This document shows positions 16,724 to 25,975 of a stretch of 64,000 nucleotides of DNA, piece by piece. Under the pieces are notes generated by a model. The model had not been told where the DNA came from. It saw only the letters and a list, made by a program, of their open reading frames with translations, and did no database searches. Both the position numbers and the translations under genes were made by a program. The stretch covers positions 2,504 through 66,503 of the forward strand of contig DIER01000019.1 in the NCBI GenBank assembly GCA_002418725.1. The letters run 5' to 3'. This DNA is from Acholeplasmataceae bacterium UBA5769. GTDB taxonomy: Bacteria > Bacillota_I > Bacilli_A > Acholeplasmatales > Acholeplasmataceae. How positions within the stretch are numbered: position 1 is the stretch's first letter; every line of letters starts with the position of its first letter.

Positions 16724-18229
16724 ATGTCAAAAATTAAAGTAACTGAAATGACTGAAATCATTAAAAAGCAGATTCAGTCCTATGAACAAGATGTCAAATT
16801 AGAAAATGTCGGAAGAGTGTTATCCGTAGGTGATGGGATTGCCATCGTCTATGGTCTTCAACAAGCCATGATGGGTGAACTCTTAGAGTTCCCACATCAC
16901 GTCAAAGGGCTTGTCTTCAACTTAGAAGAACATGCCGTTGGGGTCATTTTGCTTGGCAACAGCGAACTCATTAAAGAAGGCGATACCGTTAAAACAACGA
17001 AGCGCATTTTTGAGGTTCCTGTAGGAGAAGCACTTTTAGGACGTGTCGTCAATCCATTAGGAGAACCTTTGGATGCGAAAGGTCCGATTGATACGAAAGA
17101 CTTTTTACCGGTTGAAAGAAAAGCGCAAGGCGTCATGCAGCGCGGTTCAATCAATGCTTCGATGGAAACAGGGATTAAAGTTATTGACGCCCTTGTTCCG
17201 ATCGGTCGTGGGCAAAGAGAACTCATCATTGGTGACCGGCAAACCGGAAAGACGACGCTCGCTGTGGATACCATTTTAAACCAAAAAGGTAAAAACACGA
17301 TTTGTATTTACGTTGCGATTGGTCAAAAAGAATCCTCGGTTTCTTCACTTGTCCAACTTTTCCAACAGCATCAAGCGATGGATTATACCATCGTTGTTTC
17401 TGCGGGTGCGTCTAAAGAAGGCACACTCCTCTATTTAGCACCTTTTGCAGGGGTGACCATGGGTGAATACTTCATGGAACAAGGAAAAGATGTTTTAATC
17501 GTCTACGATGATTTATCGAAACACGCTGTGGCGTATCGTGAGTTATCCCTTTTACTCCGTCGTCCACCAGGAAGAGAAGCTTACCCAGGGGATGTCTTCT
17601 ATCTACATTCAAGATTACTTGAGCGTTCTGCACGTTTAAATGATGCTTTAGGTGGTGGTTCAATCACTGCACTTCCCATCATTGAAACCAAAGCAGGGGA
17701 TATTTCAGCCTATATTTCTACAAACGTGATTTCCATCACAGATGGTCAAATCTTCTTAGAAGCTGAATTATTCTACTCAGGTATTCGTCCAGCGATTAAC
17801 GCGGGTCTATCCGTTTCACGTGTCGGCGGTGCCGCACAGTGGAAAGGGATGAAGAAGGTTGCTGGGACACTGCGTATTAACTTAGCCAACTACCGCGAAC
17901 TTGAATCGTTTGCACAGTTTGGTTCTGACTTAGATCCAAGTGCGAAGAAGCGTTTGGAAAGAGGACGTAAGACCGTTGAACTTTTAAAACAAGATGTTCA
18001 CGAACTCGTTCAAATGCCAACTCAAATCGTGACTATCTATGCCTTATCTGAAGGTCATATGGATGATTTAACGCTTGATCAAGTCAAAGCTTTAGAATAT
18101 GAAATCAATCAAGGACTTAAGATGAACGATCTTGGAAAGAAACTTCATGAACACCTTGCAAAAACAAAATCATTGCCTGAGAAGAAAGATTTAGATACCT
18201 TTATTACCAATCTTAAGAGGTTAATCTAA
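16724..18229 (+). CDS. atpA: ATP synthase F1 subunit alpha
   Basis: A 501-residue regulatory nucleotide-binding subunit. The P-loop GDRQTGKTTLA is near residue 169, and RELSLLLRRPPGREAYPGDVFYLHSRLLERSA is typical. The Arg finger is expected in the SVSRVGGAAQ segment. AGGCGGTGA precedes the ATG. The stop overlaps the atpG start by one base. Confidence 0.97.
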   Translation: MSKIKVTEMTEIIKKQIQSYEQDVKLENVGRVLSVGDGIAIVYGLQQAMMGELLEFPHHVKGLVFNLEEHAVGVILLGNSELIKEGDTVKTTKRIFEVPVGEALLGRVVNPLGEPLDAKGPIDTKDFLPVERKAQGVMQRGSINASMETGIKVIDALVPIGRGQRELIIGDRQTGKTTLAVDTILNQKGKNTICIYVAIGQKESSVSSLVQLFQQHQAMDYTIVVSAGASKEGTLLYLAPFAGVTMGEYFMEQGKDVLIVYDDLSKHAVAYRELSLLLRRPPGREAYPGDVFYLHSRLLERSARLNDALGGGSITALPIIETKAGDISAYISTNVISITDGQIFLEAELFYSGIRPAINAGLSVSRVGGAAQWKGMKKVAGTLRINLANYRELESFAQFGSDLDPSAKKRLERGRKTVELLKQDVHELVQMPTQIVTIYALSEGHMDDLTLDQVKALEYEINQGLKMNDLGKKLHEHLAKTKSLPEKKDLDTFITNLKRLI

Positions 18230-19071
18230 TGGGGTTAAAGGATATTAAGCTTCGGATGAATGCAGTCAAAAAGACATCATCCATCACGCAAGCCATGCAT
18301 AACATTGCATTATCCAAAATTAAAAAAGCGACAGAACTTGAGCGTCACGCGGCAGCCTTTGTGGATAAGATTGAATCGATTATTGCCTATGCAGGTCACA
18401 CCATGGATGAAACACATCTGATGATGAAACCTTCAGAAGGTTTAACGAAACTCTACGTCTTAATCACATCCGACAGAGGTCTTTGTGGATCGTACCATAA
18501 TAACCTTTTTAAAGCGTTTTTAGAAGAAGTTGAGTCTTTACCTAAAGATGCTTACAAAGTGGTTGTGCTCGGCAAAAAAGGGTTTTATTTCGCACTTAAA
18601 AACAAACTGCCTTTAGTCAACAAAGACATTATTTCTAACCGTGATGATGTCACGACAATGTCTTTTAGAAGATATGCAACCGTCATTAAAGATGTGTTTA
18701 TGAATAAGTCGATCGATGAGGTGGTTCTCTTCCACAGCCACTACATCAACACGGCAACCCAAGAGGTTAACAAAGAAACCATTTTACCTGTTGCTTTAGA
18801 AAAACCAGATCGCACTAAGTCAGATTATATCTATGATATACCGGCTGAAGAGGTGATCAATCAGGCCATGGAAATCTATATTGAATCACGCATTTTCACC
18901 GCACTAGCGGATGCGAAGCTCAGTGAGCACGCATCCAGAATGATTGCGATGAAAAATGCGACAGATAATGCAAATGAGATTGTTGACAGACTGCATACGA
19001 TGTATCATCGTGCCCGTCAACAAGAAATCACATCCGAGCTGATTGACGTTGTCAATGGCTCCAATGTTTAG
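18229..19071 (+). CDS. atpG: ATP synthase F1 subunit gamma
   Basis: A 280-residue central shaft. The N-terminal helix (LKDIKLRMNAVKKTSSITQAMHNIA) and the C-terminal helix with MIAMKNATDNANEIVDRL are the classic coiled coil. The TSDRGLCGSYH segment is conserved. It lies between atpA and atpD as expected. Confidence 0.96.
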   Translation: MGLKDIKLRMNAVKKTSSITQAMHNIALSKIKKATELERHAAAFVDKIESIIAYAGHTMDETHLMMKPSEGLTKLYVLITSDRGLCGSYHNNLFKAFLEEVESLPKDAYKVVVLGKKGFYFALKNKLPLVNKDIISNRDDVTTMSFRRYATVIKDVFMNKSIDEVVLFHSHYINTATQEVNKETILPVALEKPDRTKSDYIYDIPAEEVINQAMEIYIESRIFTALADAKLSEHASRMIAMKNATDNANEIVDRLHTMYHRARQQEITSELIDVVNGSNV

Positions 19072-19083
19072 GAGGTAATGCCG

Positions 19084-20463
19084 ATGCAAGGAAAAATTAC
19101 ACAGGTGATCGGACCCGTCGTTGACGTTTATTTTGAAAATCAATTACCTGCCATCTATGAAGCACTCATCGTGATGAATGGTGATAAAAAAGTAACACTT
19201 GAGGTAGCGATTCACCTTGGGGATAACGTGTGCCGTACGATTGCACTTGAACCAACCGAAGGTTTAAGAAGAGATTTAGTCGTTCAAGCCACAGGAAGTC
19301 CTGTTCAAGTACCCGTTGGGAAGGCTGTGTTAGGCCGTATTTTCAACGTACTCGGTGAACCTATTGATGATGGTAAACCCATTACTGATGCACCTAAGAT
19401 GAGTATTCATCGCCCAGCACCCCCATTCCATGAATTATCATCTGAGGTTGAAATTCTGGAAACCGGGATCAAAGTCATTGATCTCTTGGCACCTTACATT
19501 AAAGGTGGAAAAATTGGTCTTTTCGGTGGTGCCGGTGTTGGTAAAACCGTTTTGATTCAAGAATTAATTCATAACGTTGCACAAGAACGTCAAGGGATTT
19601 CTGTATTCGCTGGTGTCGGTGAACGTACCAGAGAAGGTTATGAGTTATTCCAAGAAATGACCGCATCAGGGGTTATTGACAAGACCGCTTTGGTCTTTGG
19701 ACAAATGAACGAAGCACCGGGAGCCAGAATGCGGGTTGGTTTAACCGGATTAACGATGGCTGAACATTTTAGAGATACTGAAAAGACTGATGTCTTGTTA
19801 TTTATTGATAATATTTTCCGTTTTATTCAAGCGGGTAGTGAAGTTTCAGCGCTGCTAGGTAGAATGCCATCAGCGGTAGGTTATCAACCAACGCTTGCGA
19901 CTGAAATGGGACGATTACAAGAACGTATTACATCAACCAAGCATGGATCGATCACATCGATTCAAGCAATTTACGTACCAGCAGACGACTACACAGACCC
20001 AGCCCCATCCACGGTGTTCTCACATTTGGATGCGACGACGAACTTATCGCGTAAATTAACTGAAATTGGGATTTATCCTGCAGTGGACCCACTGGCTTCA
20101 ACATCGCGCGCTTTAGCACCTCACATCGTGGGTAAAGAACATTATGAAGTCGCACGTACCGTTCAAAAAATGATTCAACGTTACCATGAACTCTTAGATA
20201 TTATTGCCATTTTAGGTATGGATGAGTTAACCGATGAAGATAAACTTGTCGTGCATCGCGCAAGAAGACTTCAAACCTTCTTATCACAAAACACACACGT
20301 GGCAGAACAATTCACCGGTGTACCAGGATCGTTTGTTCCATTGAAGGAAACCATTCGTGGCTTCAAAGAAATCATTGATGGAAAACATGACAACCTTCCT
20401 GAAGATGCATTCATGATGGTCGGTACCATTGATGATGCAGTGAAGAAGGCAGCAACCTTATGA
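19084..20463 (+). CDS. atpD: ATP synthase F1 subunit beta
   Basis: A 459-residue catalytic subunit. The P-loop GGAGVGKTVLIQ, the catalytic GERTREG and the ALLGRMPSAVGYQPTL segment are complete. An upstream in-frame ATG at 19078 is only two or three bases from AGGAGGT; ATG 19084 has proper spacing and gives the usual MQGKITQVIGPVVDV N-terminus. The end overlaps atpC by four bases. Confidence 0.97.
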   Translation: MQGKITQVIGPVVDVYFENQLPAIYEALIVMNGDKKVTLEVAIHLGDNVCRTIALEPTEGLRRDLVVQATGSPVQVPVGKAVLGRIFNVLGEPIDDGKPITDAPKMSIHRPAPPFHELSSEVEILETGIKVIDLLAPYIKGGKIGLFGGAGVGKTVLIQELIHNVAQERQGISVFAGVGERTREGYELFQEMTASGVIDKTALVFGQMNEAPGARMRVGLTGLTMAEHFRDTEKTDVLLFIDNIFRFIQAGSEVSALLGRMPSAVGYQPTLATEMGRLQERITSTKHGSITSIQAIYVPADDYTDPAPSTVFSHLDATTNLSRKLTEIGIYPAVDPLASTSRALAPHIVGKEHYEVARTVQKMIQRYHELLDIIAILGMDELTDEDKLVVHRARRLQTFLSQNTHVAEQFTGVPGSFVPLKETIRGFKEIIDGKHDNLPEDAFMMVGTIDDAVKKAATL

Positions 20464-20849
20464 TTTTCAAGGTGCTCACCCAACAGGGAAAAACGTTAAC
20501 CGATACGATTGATTTCGCTGTGGTGAAAAGCCAAGATGGTGAAATCGGTATTTTGGATAACCACGTCCCGATTGTTGTGTCTGTGAAAGAAGGCTATGTC
20601 AAATTAGAACATGGTGATGAACAAACGTTTTTGGTGATTGAACAGGCACTTGTTGAGTTTAGAGATCATGAGTTATCGATTTTAGCACTAGAAGCGCAAA
20701 TAGGCAAAACATTAGAACAAGCTAAACATGCGTTTGATGCGATGAAAAAGGAAAAACTCGAACTGACGAAACAAGAAACCGTTGATTTCTTTAAACTTGA
20801 AAAAGAATTAAAAGAAAACATCATGAAGAGTAAGGCAGGACAACTCTAA
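20460..20849 (+). CDS. atpC: ATP synthase F1 subunit epsilon
   Basis: A 129-residue subunit with the N-terminal beta-sandwich (GEIGILDNHVPIV) and a C-terminal helical hairpin that can inhibit rotation. Coupled to atpD by ATGA. It is the last structural gene of the F1Fo operon. Confidence 0.92.
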   Translation: MIFKVLTQQGKTLTDTIDFAVVKSQDGEIGILDNHVPIVVSVKEGYVKLEHGDEQTFLVIEQALVEFRDHELSILALEAQIGKTLEQAKHAFDAMKKEKLELTKQETVDFFKLEKELKENIMKSKAGQL

Positions 20850-20863
20850 GGAGGTCAATTCCG

Positions 20864-21076
20864 ATGATGGATGAACTGATTTATTTCACGTCACTGATCA
20901 TTTTCTTCGCGGTATCACTAAGAGTGCTAAGGGCACTCCATATCGAAAATAAGTTTGAAAAGTTCAAACTTTGGGAGATTAAAGCCGCATACTTTTTATT
21001 CGCTTTAGTGATGGCGCATTTGCTTTCAGAAGTGATGGTTAAACTATCACAGTTACTCGTTGGTTATTTTAATTAG
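20864..21076 (+). CDS. DUF1146-like small membrane protein (YwzB type)
   Basis: A 70-residue protein with two transmembrane helices (LIYFTSLIIFFAVSLRVLRAL and IKAAYFLFALVMAHLLSEV). Size, topology and position after atpC match the DUF1146 protein found next to atp operons in Bacillus relatives. No function is established. A strong Shine-Dalgarno AAGGAGG precedes it, and the operon terminator begins at its stop codon. Confidence 0.72.
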   Translation: MMDELIYFTSLIIFFAVSLRVLRALHIENKFEKFKLWEIKAAYFLFALVMAHLLSEVMVKLSQLLVGYFN

Positions 21077-21100
21077 CATAGGATGCGTCCTATGCTTTTT
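21075..21100 (+). terminator. Terminator of the atp operon
   Basis: The perfect stem AGCATAGGA / TCCTATGCT with TGCG loop and T run begins at the last two bases of the preceding stop codon. Confidence 0.92.
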
Positions 21101-21111
21101 CATAGGTGTAT

Positions 21112-22635
21112 ATGAGAAAAATATGGATCGTTTTGTGTGGGTTATTGATCTTAACGTTATCTGCATGTGATGCATTTAGAAACTATGATGAAGAACTCTT
21201 AAGTTTAGAAGATATCATTTTAAATCAAATTCCTGAGAAGATTAATGCTGATTTTAGTCTTGATCTTCCCAATGAATATCAAGTATCCTTTAGGTTTCAA
21301 TCTTTGGAATATAAGGATATGTTTAAGTATGCACCTCCTTTTTATGACGTTTCGTCTACCCTTGATGTCACCATCAAAAGAGGAACCTCACAAAAAACAT
21401 TCTCTAAACAGGTTATTCTATTATCCTTAGATTCTGGTTATCATGAAACCAAGATATATTTGACGTTGCCACACGCAAAAGAAAGCATTCAAAGAGATGT
21501 TTATACGCAAGTAGAAGTTACCGTGGAAACCCAAAAAAATGGGGTAATGACCATTGAACATCATACACAAGAAGCTCAGCTCAGAGGGCGTGGGAATTCA
21601 ACATGGTATGTGTATGAGAAAAAGCCATATCGTCTGCGCTTTGATAAAAACACCTCTATTTTAGGTATGCCAGCTGCGAAAAATTACGTTTTGCTGGCTG
21701 AGTATGCGGATAAATCATTGATTAGAAATGCTGTAACACAAAAAATGGCATCCCTTTTTGATACGTTGGATCCCCTGGAGGTCAGACCTGTTGAACTCTA
21801 CATCAATTTTGAATACGTTGGTGTATACTTGCTGACAGAACATATCGAAAATCACCCCAATAAGTTAGCTTTGGATACGAAAGCTGGCGTGCTTGATACA
21901 AACTATTTGTTTGAACTTGACATGCGCTTTTATGAACAAAACATTGAAGAAGGTTTGGATTGGTTTATCGTAGACCGTCATCCTTATCAGATTAAAGATC
22001 CTGATCCTGATGACCCCCTTTTTAAAGAAGGACATGCGGATTACCTTAGGGAAAAGCTATACGCATTAGAAAGTGCGTTGATGGCTAAAGAGGGTTATGA
22101 ACATCTACTTGATGTTGATGTTGCAGTGGATTTCTTTTTGATACATGAAATCGCGAAAAATGTGGATGTCGGCTGGAGTTCTGTCTTCATGATTAAAAAA
22201 GAAGGTGGCCCCTTTACGTATGGCCCCCTCTGGGATTTTGATTTTGCATATGGCAACGCGGATTACATCGACTATGGCATTGAAAACTGGTATGGCATGC
22301 GCGCTTGGAAAAACCGGATGTTTATCTTGATGATGCAAGTTCCTGAAATTCGCGAAAAATTTAAGGAAAGATTCACCTATTTTGAGACCCACGTCCTACC
22401 AGAAATTGAAATGGTCATTAACGCATATAGCAGATCGATGGCTGACATGGGAAACAGAAATGTTGAACGTTGGCCTATTTTAAACACTTACGTGTGGCCT
22501 AATCCTTTTGAAGTGATGGAAAGAAAGACCCATAAACTACAAGTCGATTATGTGCTTCTTTATCTTATCGGGCGGACGCTTTGGATGAAAGAAGAACTAA
22601 AGACTGAACGTTACCATATGGGGATGTTCGAATAA
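21112..22635 (+). CDS. CotH-kinase-family lipoprotein
   Basis: A 507-residue protein with a lipoprotein signal (LTLSAC, Cys19) followed by a CotH-type domain. Motifs seen are LRGRGNSTW, KKPYRLRF, LLAEYADKSLIRNA, GVYLLTEHIE and LWDFDFAYGN; the last carries the metal-binding Asp residues. CotH proteins are atypical protein kinases, first known from spore coats and later from cellulosomes and many secreted proteins. This bacterium probably makes no spores, so a surface-protein phosphorylation role is an inference. ATG 21112 is preferred over GTG 21106. It lies just after the atp terminator and probably has a promoter in that short gap. Confidence 0.85.
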   Translation: MRKIWIVLCGLLILTLSACDAFRNYDEELLSLEDIILNQIPEKINADFSLDLPNEYQVSFRFQSLEYKDMFKYAPPFYDVSSTLDVTIKRGTSQKTFSKQVILLSLDSGYHETKIYLTLPHAKESIQRDVYTQVEVTVETQKNGVMTIEHHTQEAQLRGRGNSTWYVYEKKPYRLRFDKNTSILGMPAAKNYVLLAEYADKSLIRNAVTQKMASLFDTLDPLEVRPVELYINFEYVGVYLLTEHIENHPNKLALDTKAGVLDTNYLFELDMRFYEQNIEEGLDWFIVDRHPYQIKDPDPDDPLFKEGHADYLREKLYALESALMAKEGYEHLLDVDVAVDFFLIHEIAKNVDVGWSSVFMIKKEGGPFTYGPLWDFDFAYGNADYIDYGIENWYGMRAWKNRMFILMMQVPEIREKFKERFTYFETHVLPEIEMVINAYSRSMADMGNRNVERWPILNTYVWPNPFEVMERKTHKLQVDYVLLYLIGRTLWMKEELKTERYHMGMFE

Positions 22636-22664
22636 AAAAAACTACGCTTCAATGAAGAGTAGTT
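22633..22664 (-). terminator. Terminator of the IMPACT-family gene (minus strand)
   Basis: On the minus strand AACTAC-T-CTTC / GAAG-C-GTAGTT is followed by T7. The stem includes the stop codon of the gene at 22642. Confidence 0.85.
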
Positions 22665-23244
22665 GAGGGTCTAATAGATCATGGTGGATCAAAAGATAGA
22701 GTATATCATCAATCTTTGATACATCAGGTTTTAAATAACATGTATAAGTGACGGTATCTGTAAATGCTTTACTGGTAATCGTCGCTTTTTCATTTAAATA
22801 ACGGTCAATCACATCGATGTCACGGTAATGAAAGGATAACTGATAAGTAGGCACGTATTTTTTGATATAAAAAGAAGCCTGTTTCATCACTTCTGCACAA
22901 GCTTTGGTATAAGCTCTGATTAAACCGCCACCACCGAGCTTAATACCTCCAAAATACCGGACAACAACACATAGGATGTTGGTGACATCGTGATGTTTTA
23001 AAACGTCTAATATGGGCACACCAGCTGTTCTTGAAGGTTCACCATCATCGTCTGCGGTTTGTTGTTCCTGGTGTTCACCAAAAAGAGATGCACTACAATA
23101 ATGGGTCGCCTTTGGAAATGATTCCTTGACTTCTTCCATATATGTTTTAATGTCTGAAAGATGATTTAATGGATAAATAACCGCGATAAAAATCGATTTA
23201 TGAATCTCGTATTGATAGACGGTTTTTTCTTTCAAGTAACGCAT
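22642..23244 (-). CDS. yigZ: IMPACT/YigZ-family protein
   Basis: A 200-residue protein of the YigZ/YvyE family. An N-terminal UPF0029 domain holds the signatures SASLFGEHQEQQTADDDGEPSRTAGVPIL and VVRYFGGIKLGGGGLIRAYTKA, followed by a smaller C-terminal domain. Relatives of yeast Impact bind ribosomes or nucleic acids, but the bacterial function is unsettled. The ATG at 23244 is preferred (GGTGAT just upstream) to the in-frame ATG at 23256. Confidence 0.92.
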   Translation of the reverse strand: MRYLKEKTVYQYEIHKSIFIAVIYPLNHLSDIKTYMEEVKESFPKATHYCSASLFGEHQEQQTADDDGEPSRTAGVPILDVLKHHDVTNILCVVVRYFGGIKLGGGGLIRAYTKACAEVMKQASFYIKKYVPTYQLSFHYRDIDVIDRYLNEKATITSKAFTDTVTYTCYLKPDVSKIDDILYLLIHHDLLDPQLLFIEA

Positions 23245-23331
23245 GTTTATCACCATAAGTAGTATATCATATTTACAAACAAGTTAAAAATGTGATAGCA
23301 TAATAATGCTTAAGACAAAAGGGGACAAAAC

Positions 23332-24183
23332 ATGAAAAAAATCGTATGTGACACATCCACCGGTGGGTTGGATTATTATCCGCATGAACACGGTGTAAAA
23401 CTGATTCGCATTAAAATATTTATCAATGACAAAAGTTATCAAGATGGTTCTGAGCTGAAAGCAGATGATTTTTACCAGTTGATGCGGCAAGATCCAACCA
23501 TGGTACCTAAAACAAGTCAACCATCCATGGGAGAAATCATTCATTTTTTTGAAGATCTCTATGAAAAAGGTTATGATGAAGTGTTTGTTACAACCATCTC
23601 ATCAGTTTTATCTGGGACACACAATGTTATTAAACTTGCTGCAGAAGAGTTAAAAGATAAGATGCATATTCGCATCTTTGATACGAAAACGGTTTGTTTT
23701 TCTGAAGGGCTTTTCGCACTTGAAGCAGATAAGATGATAAAGATGGGAAAAACGTTTGATGAGATTGAAAAGAGATTAGAAGAGATGAGACATCAAAACA
23801 CCATATTCTTCGCCGTAGATTCGTTAACACAACTTGTGCTTAACGGCAGACTTTCTGGTGCCCAAGCCTTTATGGGAAAACTGTTGAAGATTAAACCGAT
23901 ACTTCAAGTCCAAGAGAGTGGACATATCGTTTCCATTGAAAAGGTGAGAAACATTAAAAATGCCCTTTCATCCATCACAGGCAAAGTAAAAGATTACACA
24001 AATGGTAGACCGTATGATGCCTATATTCTCTACACGGGAAATCCAAGTTTAAGAGAGTTTTTCGTTGAGATACTGAAAGAAGATTTGGGATTAGAAAATC
24101 TTTATGAAGCACCATCAACACCAGTTGTGGGTGCGCATATCGGTCCCGATGTGATTGGTCTTGGCATCTTTATGAAGGCTTAA
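23332..24183 (+). CDS. DegV-family fatty-acid-binding protein (first copy)
   Basis: A 283-residue two-domain DegV protein. These bind fatty acids and, as FakB, present them to a fatty-acid kinase for phospholipid synthesis. Characteristic segments are the N-terminal CDTSTGGL, TSQPSMGEI, VTTISSVLSGTHN and the C-terminal PVVGAHIGPDVIGLGIF. A second DegV gene lies at 31920. Several copies with different acyl preferences are common in Bacillota and fit a lipid-scavenging lifestyle. The ATG is preceded by AAAGGGG. Confidence 0.9.
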   Translation: MKKIVCDTSTGGLDYYPHEHGVKLIRIKIFINDKSYQDGSELKADDFYQLMRQDPTMVPKTSQPSMGEIIHFFEDLYEKGYDEVFVTTISSVLSGTHNVIKLAAEELKDKMHIRIFDTKTVCFSEGLFALEADKMIKMGKTFDEIEKRLEEMRHQNTIFFAVDSLTQLVLNGRLSGAQAFMGKLLKIKPILQVQESGHIVSIEKVRNIKNALSSITGKVKDYTNGRPYDAYILYTGNPSLREFFVEILKEDLGLENLYEAPSTPVVGAHIGPDVIGLGIFMKA

Positions 24184-24186
24184 CAT

Positions 24187-24211
24187 AGAAAAAGGTCATC
24201 GACCTTTTTTT
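24187..24211. terminator. Bidirectional terminator between degV and the reductase gene
   Basis: AAAAAGGTC-ATC-GACCTTTTT has T runs on both strands. On the minus strand it includes the stop codon at 24196-24198. Confidence 0.85.
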
Positions 24212-24717
24212 CGTTGATAAGTCGCAAGAATCAAGCCTTTTTCATGTTCCACACGGATACAATCAAAAGATGCTTGAACACCTTCGAAAAGTCTTGTTCC
24301 TTCTCCGAGAAGTGTTGGGATGATGGCAATCACCATAGAATCGATGAGATCATCTTTTAACAAAGACTGAACCAGTTTTGCACCACCAACAATCCAAATA
24401 TCTTTTCCATTTTCTTTTCTCAACGTTTCGATTAAAGTTTTGGGAGATAATGACGTTAGGTTTGCATGTGAAGAAGGGATAATATTAGATGTAATCACAT
24501 AGGTTTGATAGCCTTCATAAGGCCAATCTCCCATGTTTAAAACAACATCATAGGTACGTCTTCCCATGATGATGGTATCGATTTGATTCATCAATTCTTG
24601 ATAAGACGATTGAACCAGTTTAAAGTCATCGTATCCATGAAGATAGGAAAGATCATCGTTAACTCCAGCAATCATGCCATCCAAACTTATGGCTATGTAT
24701 AAAATCGTTTGACGCAA
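24196..24717 (-). CDS. Dihydrofolate-reductase-fold protein (RibD C-terminal/YwjB-like)
   Basis: About 173 residues of the DHFR/RibD-C superfamily. ILYIAISLDGMIAG at the N-terminus, IIMGRRTYD, and DIWIVGGAKLVQSLL match the NADPH-binding core. The group includes stand-alone reductases of unknown substrate and is distinct from true FolA. The chosen start is TTG at 24717, which has GAGGTG at good spacing and yields the usual N-terminus; a GTG 33 bases upstream gives a non-family extension. Substrate cannot be told. Confidence 0.82.
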   Translation of the reverse strand: MRQTILYIAISLDGMIAGVNDDLSYLHGYDDFKLVQSSYQELMNQIDTIIMGRRTYDVVLNMGDWPYEGYQTYVITSNIIPSSHANLTSLSPKTLIETLRKENGKDIWIVGGAKLVQSLLKDDLIDSMVIAIIPTLLGEGTRLFEGVQASFDCIRVEHEKGLILATYQRKKGR

Positions 24718-24798
24718 ACTTATCACCTCAAAAGCCATCATAACACGCACTTTCTGGATTCACAAGCGAAAAACACTTCTAAGGATTATGACAAGTCA

Positions 24799-24807
24799 TG
24801 GTATAAT
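24799..24807 (+). promoter_or_regulatory. Extended -10 promoter of cca-yhaM
   Basis: TGGTATAAT is an extended -10 element, 16 bases before the ATG at 24824, so the 5' leader would be very short. Confidence 0.7.
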
Positions 24808-24823
24808 AAAAACGGTGAAAATA

Positions 24824-25972
24824 ATGAGTATAATGGATCGTGCGATGAAGGTCGTACAAATTTTAAAACAAAACGGTTATGAAGCTTATATTGTTGGTGG
24901 CGCTGTTCGCGACCATCTTTTAAAAACCCAATTAACCGATATCGATATTACAACAAACGCGAAGCCTTATCAGGTGGCTAAACATTTCAAAACGAAACCT
25001 ACAGGGATTAAGTACGGTACCGTCACTGTCCTTTTTGGACCAGATACCTTTGAGGTGACAACCTACCGGATTGATGGTGTTTATCAAGACTCAAGACATC
25101 CCGAAGAAGTCAGTTTTGAAGCAACCGTAGAAGACGATGTCAAACGTCGTGATTTTACCATTAACGGTATGTTAATGGATGAAAAATCACAGATTATTGA
25201 CTACGTTTCTGGTCAAGAAGATTTGAAGAGTAAACAGATTAGAGCCATTGGCGACCCTATGGTTCGCTTTGAAGAGGATGCCCTTCGTATGATGCGTGCC
25301 TTCTATTTTCAAGCTAAACTGGGTTTTCAAATCGAAAAGAAAACAAGAGATGCGATCTTGGAACTTCGTCATAAACTTTTAGAAGTCTCAAATGAACGTA
25401 TCTTAAATGAATTGATTAAAACCTTTAAAGGACCTTATTTAAAAAGAGCGATTCAATCGATGGTAACCACCCGTGTTCACGAGGTTTTACCTGGACTTAA
25501 AGAAGGTTTACTTTTCATTCAAAATTTGGATGATATGCCCTTTGTGGATGCCTTTTTCACGATGGCGTTCACCTTACACGGTGAAGTACCTAAAGCGTGG
25601 ACTTTTTCCAATAAACATAGACACCGCTATGAAACAGCTAGCTTTTTAGCTAAACAACCTCAACCCTTTGACCCGTATACGCTCTATACGTATGGACTTG
25701 ATTTGTGTCTTTTGGGCAATCGTGTTGCACACCTTCTTGGCTATAGTAAAAACTTAAAACAGACCATCGAAGAAGCTTATAAACGTTTACCTATTCAAAG
25801 TGATCTTGACTTAAAACTACGGGCACCTGAAATGATTGAACTAACGAAGAAAAAGGCTGGTGCTTGGGTTAAAAAAATCCAAACAGACATGGTCATCGAA
25901 GTCTTAAACGGACGATTAATCAATGAAAAATCTGCGCTTGAAGCCTATGTGCTCTCGCATGTGAAGGAGTAA
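24824..25972 (+). CDS. cca: CCA tRNA nucleotidyltransferase (class II)
   Basis: About 382 residues. The enzyme adds or repairs the 3' CCA end of tRNAs. The nucleotidyltransferase head shows YIVGGAVRDHLL followed by the metal-binding DIDI, then DVKRRDFTINGM and the RFEEDALRMMRAFYF neck typical of class II enzymes. ATG 24824 is chosen because the promoter lies upstream of it and GGTG precedes it; the in-frame ATG at 24788 would lie before the -10. The next gene follows after three bases. Confidence 0.92.
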   Translation: MSIMDRAMKVVQILKQNGYEAYIVGGAVRDHLLKTQLTDIDITTNAKPYQVAKHFKTKPTGIKYGTVTVLFGPDTFEVTTYRIDGVYQDSRHPEEVSFEATVEDDVKRRDFTINGMLMDEKSQIIDYVSGQEDLKSKQIRAIGDPMVRFEEDALRMMRAFYFQAKLGFQIEKKTRDAILELRHKLLEVSNERILNELIKTFKGPYLKRAIQSMVTTRVHEVLPGLKEGLLFIQNLDDMPFVDAFFTMAFTLHGEVPKAWTFSNKHRHRYETASFLAKQPQPFDPYTLYTYGLDLCLLGNRVAHLLGYSKNLKQTIEEAYKRLPIQSDLDLKLRAPEMIELTKKKAGAWVKKIQTDMVIEVLNGRLINEKSALEAYVLSHVKE

Positions 25973-25975
25973 ACG

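Noticed and set aside
16897..17298. 133-residue minus-strand open frame within atpA
   Set aside because: Antisense shadow of a highly conserved gene; the protein has no recognisable features.
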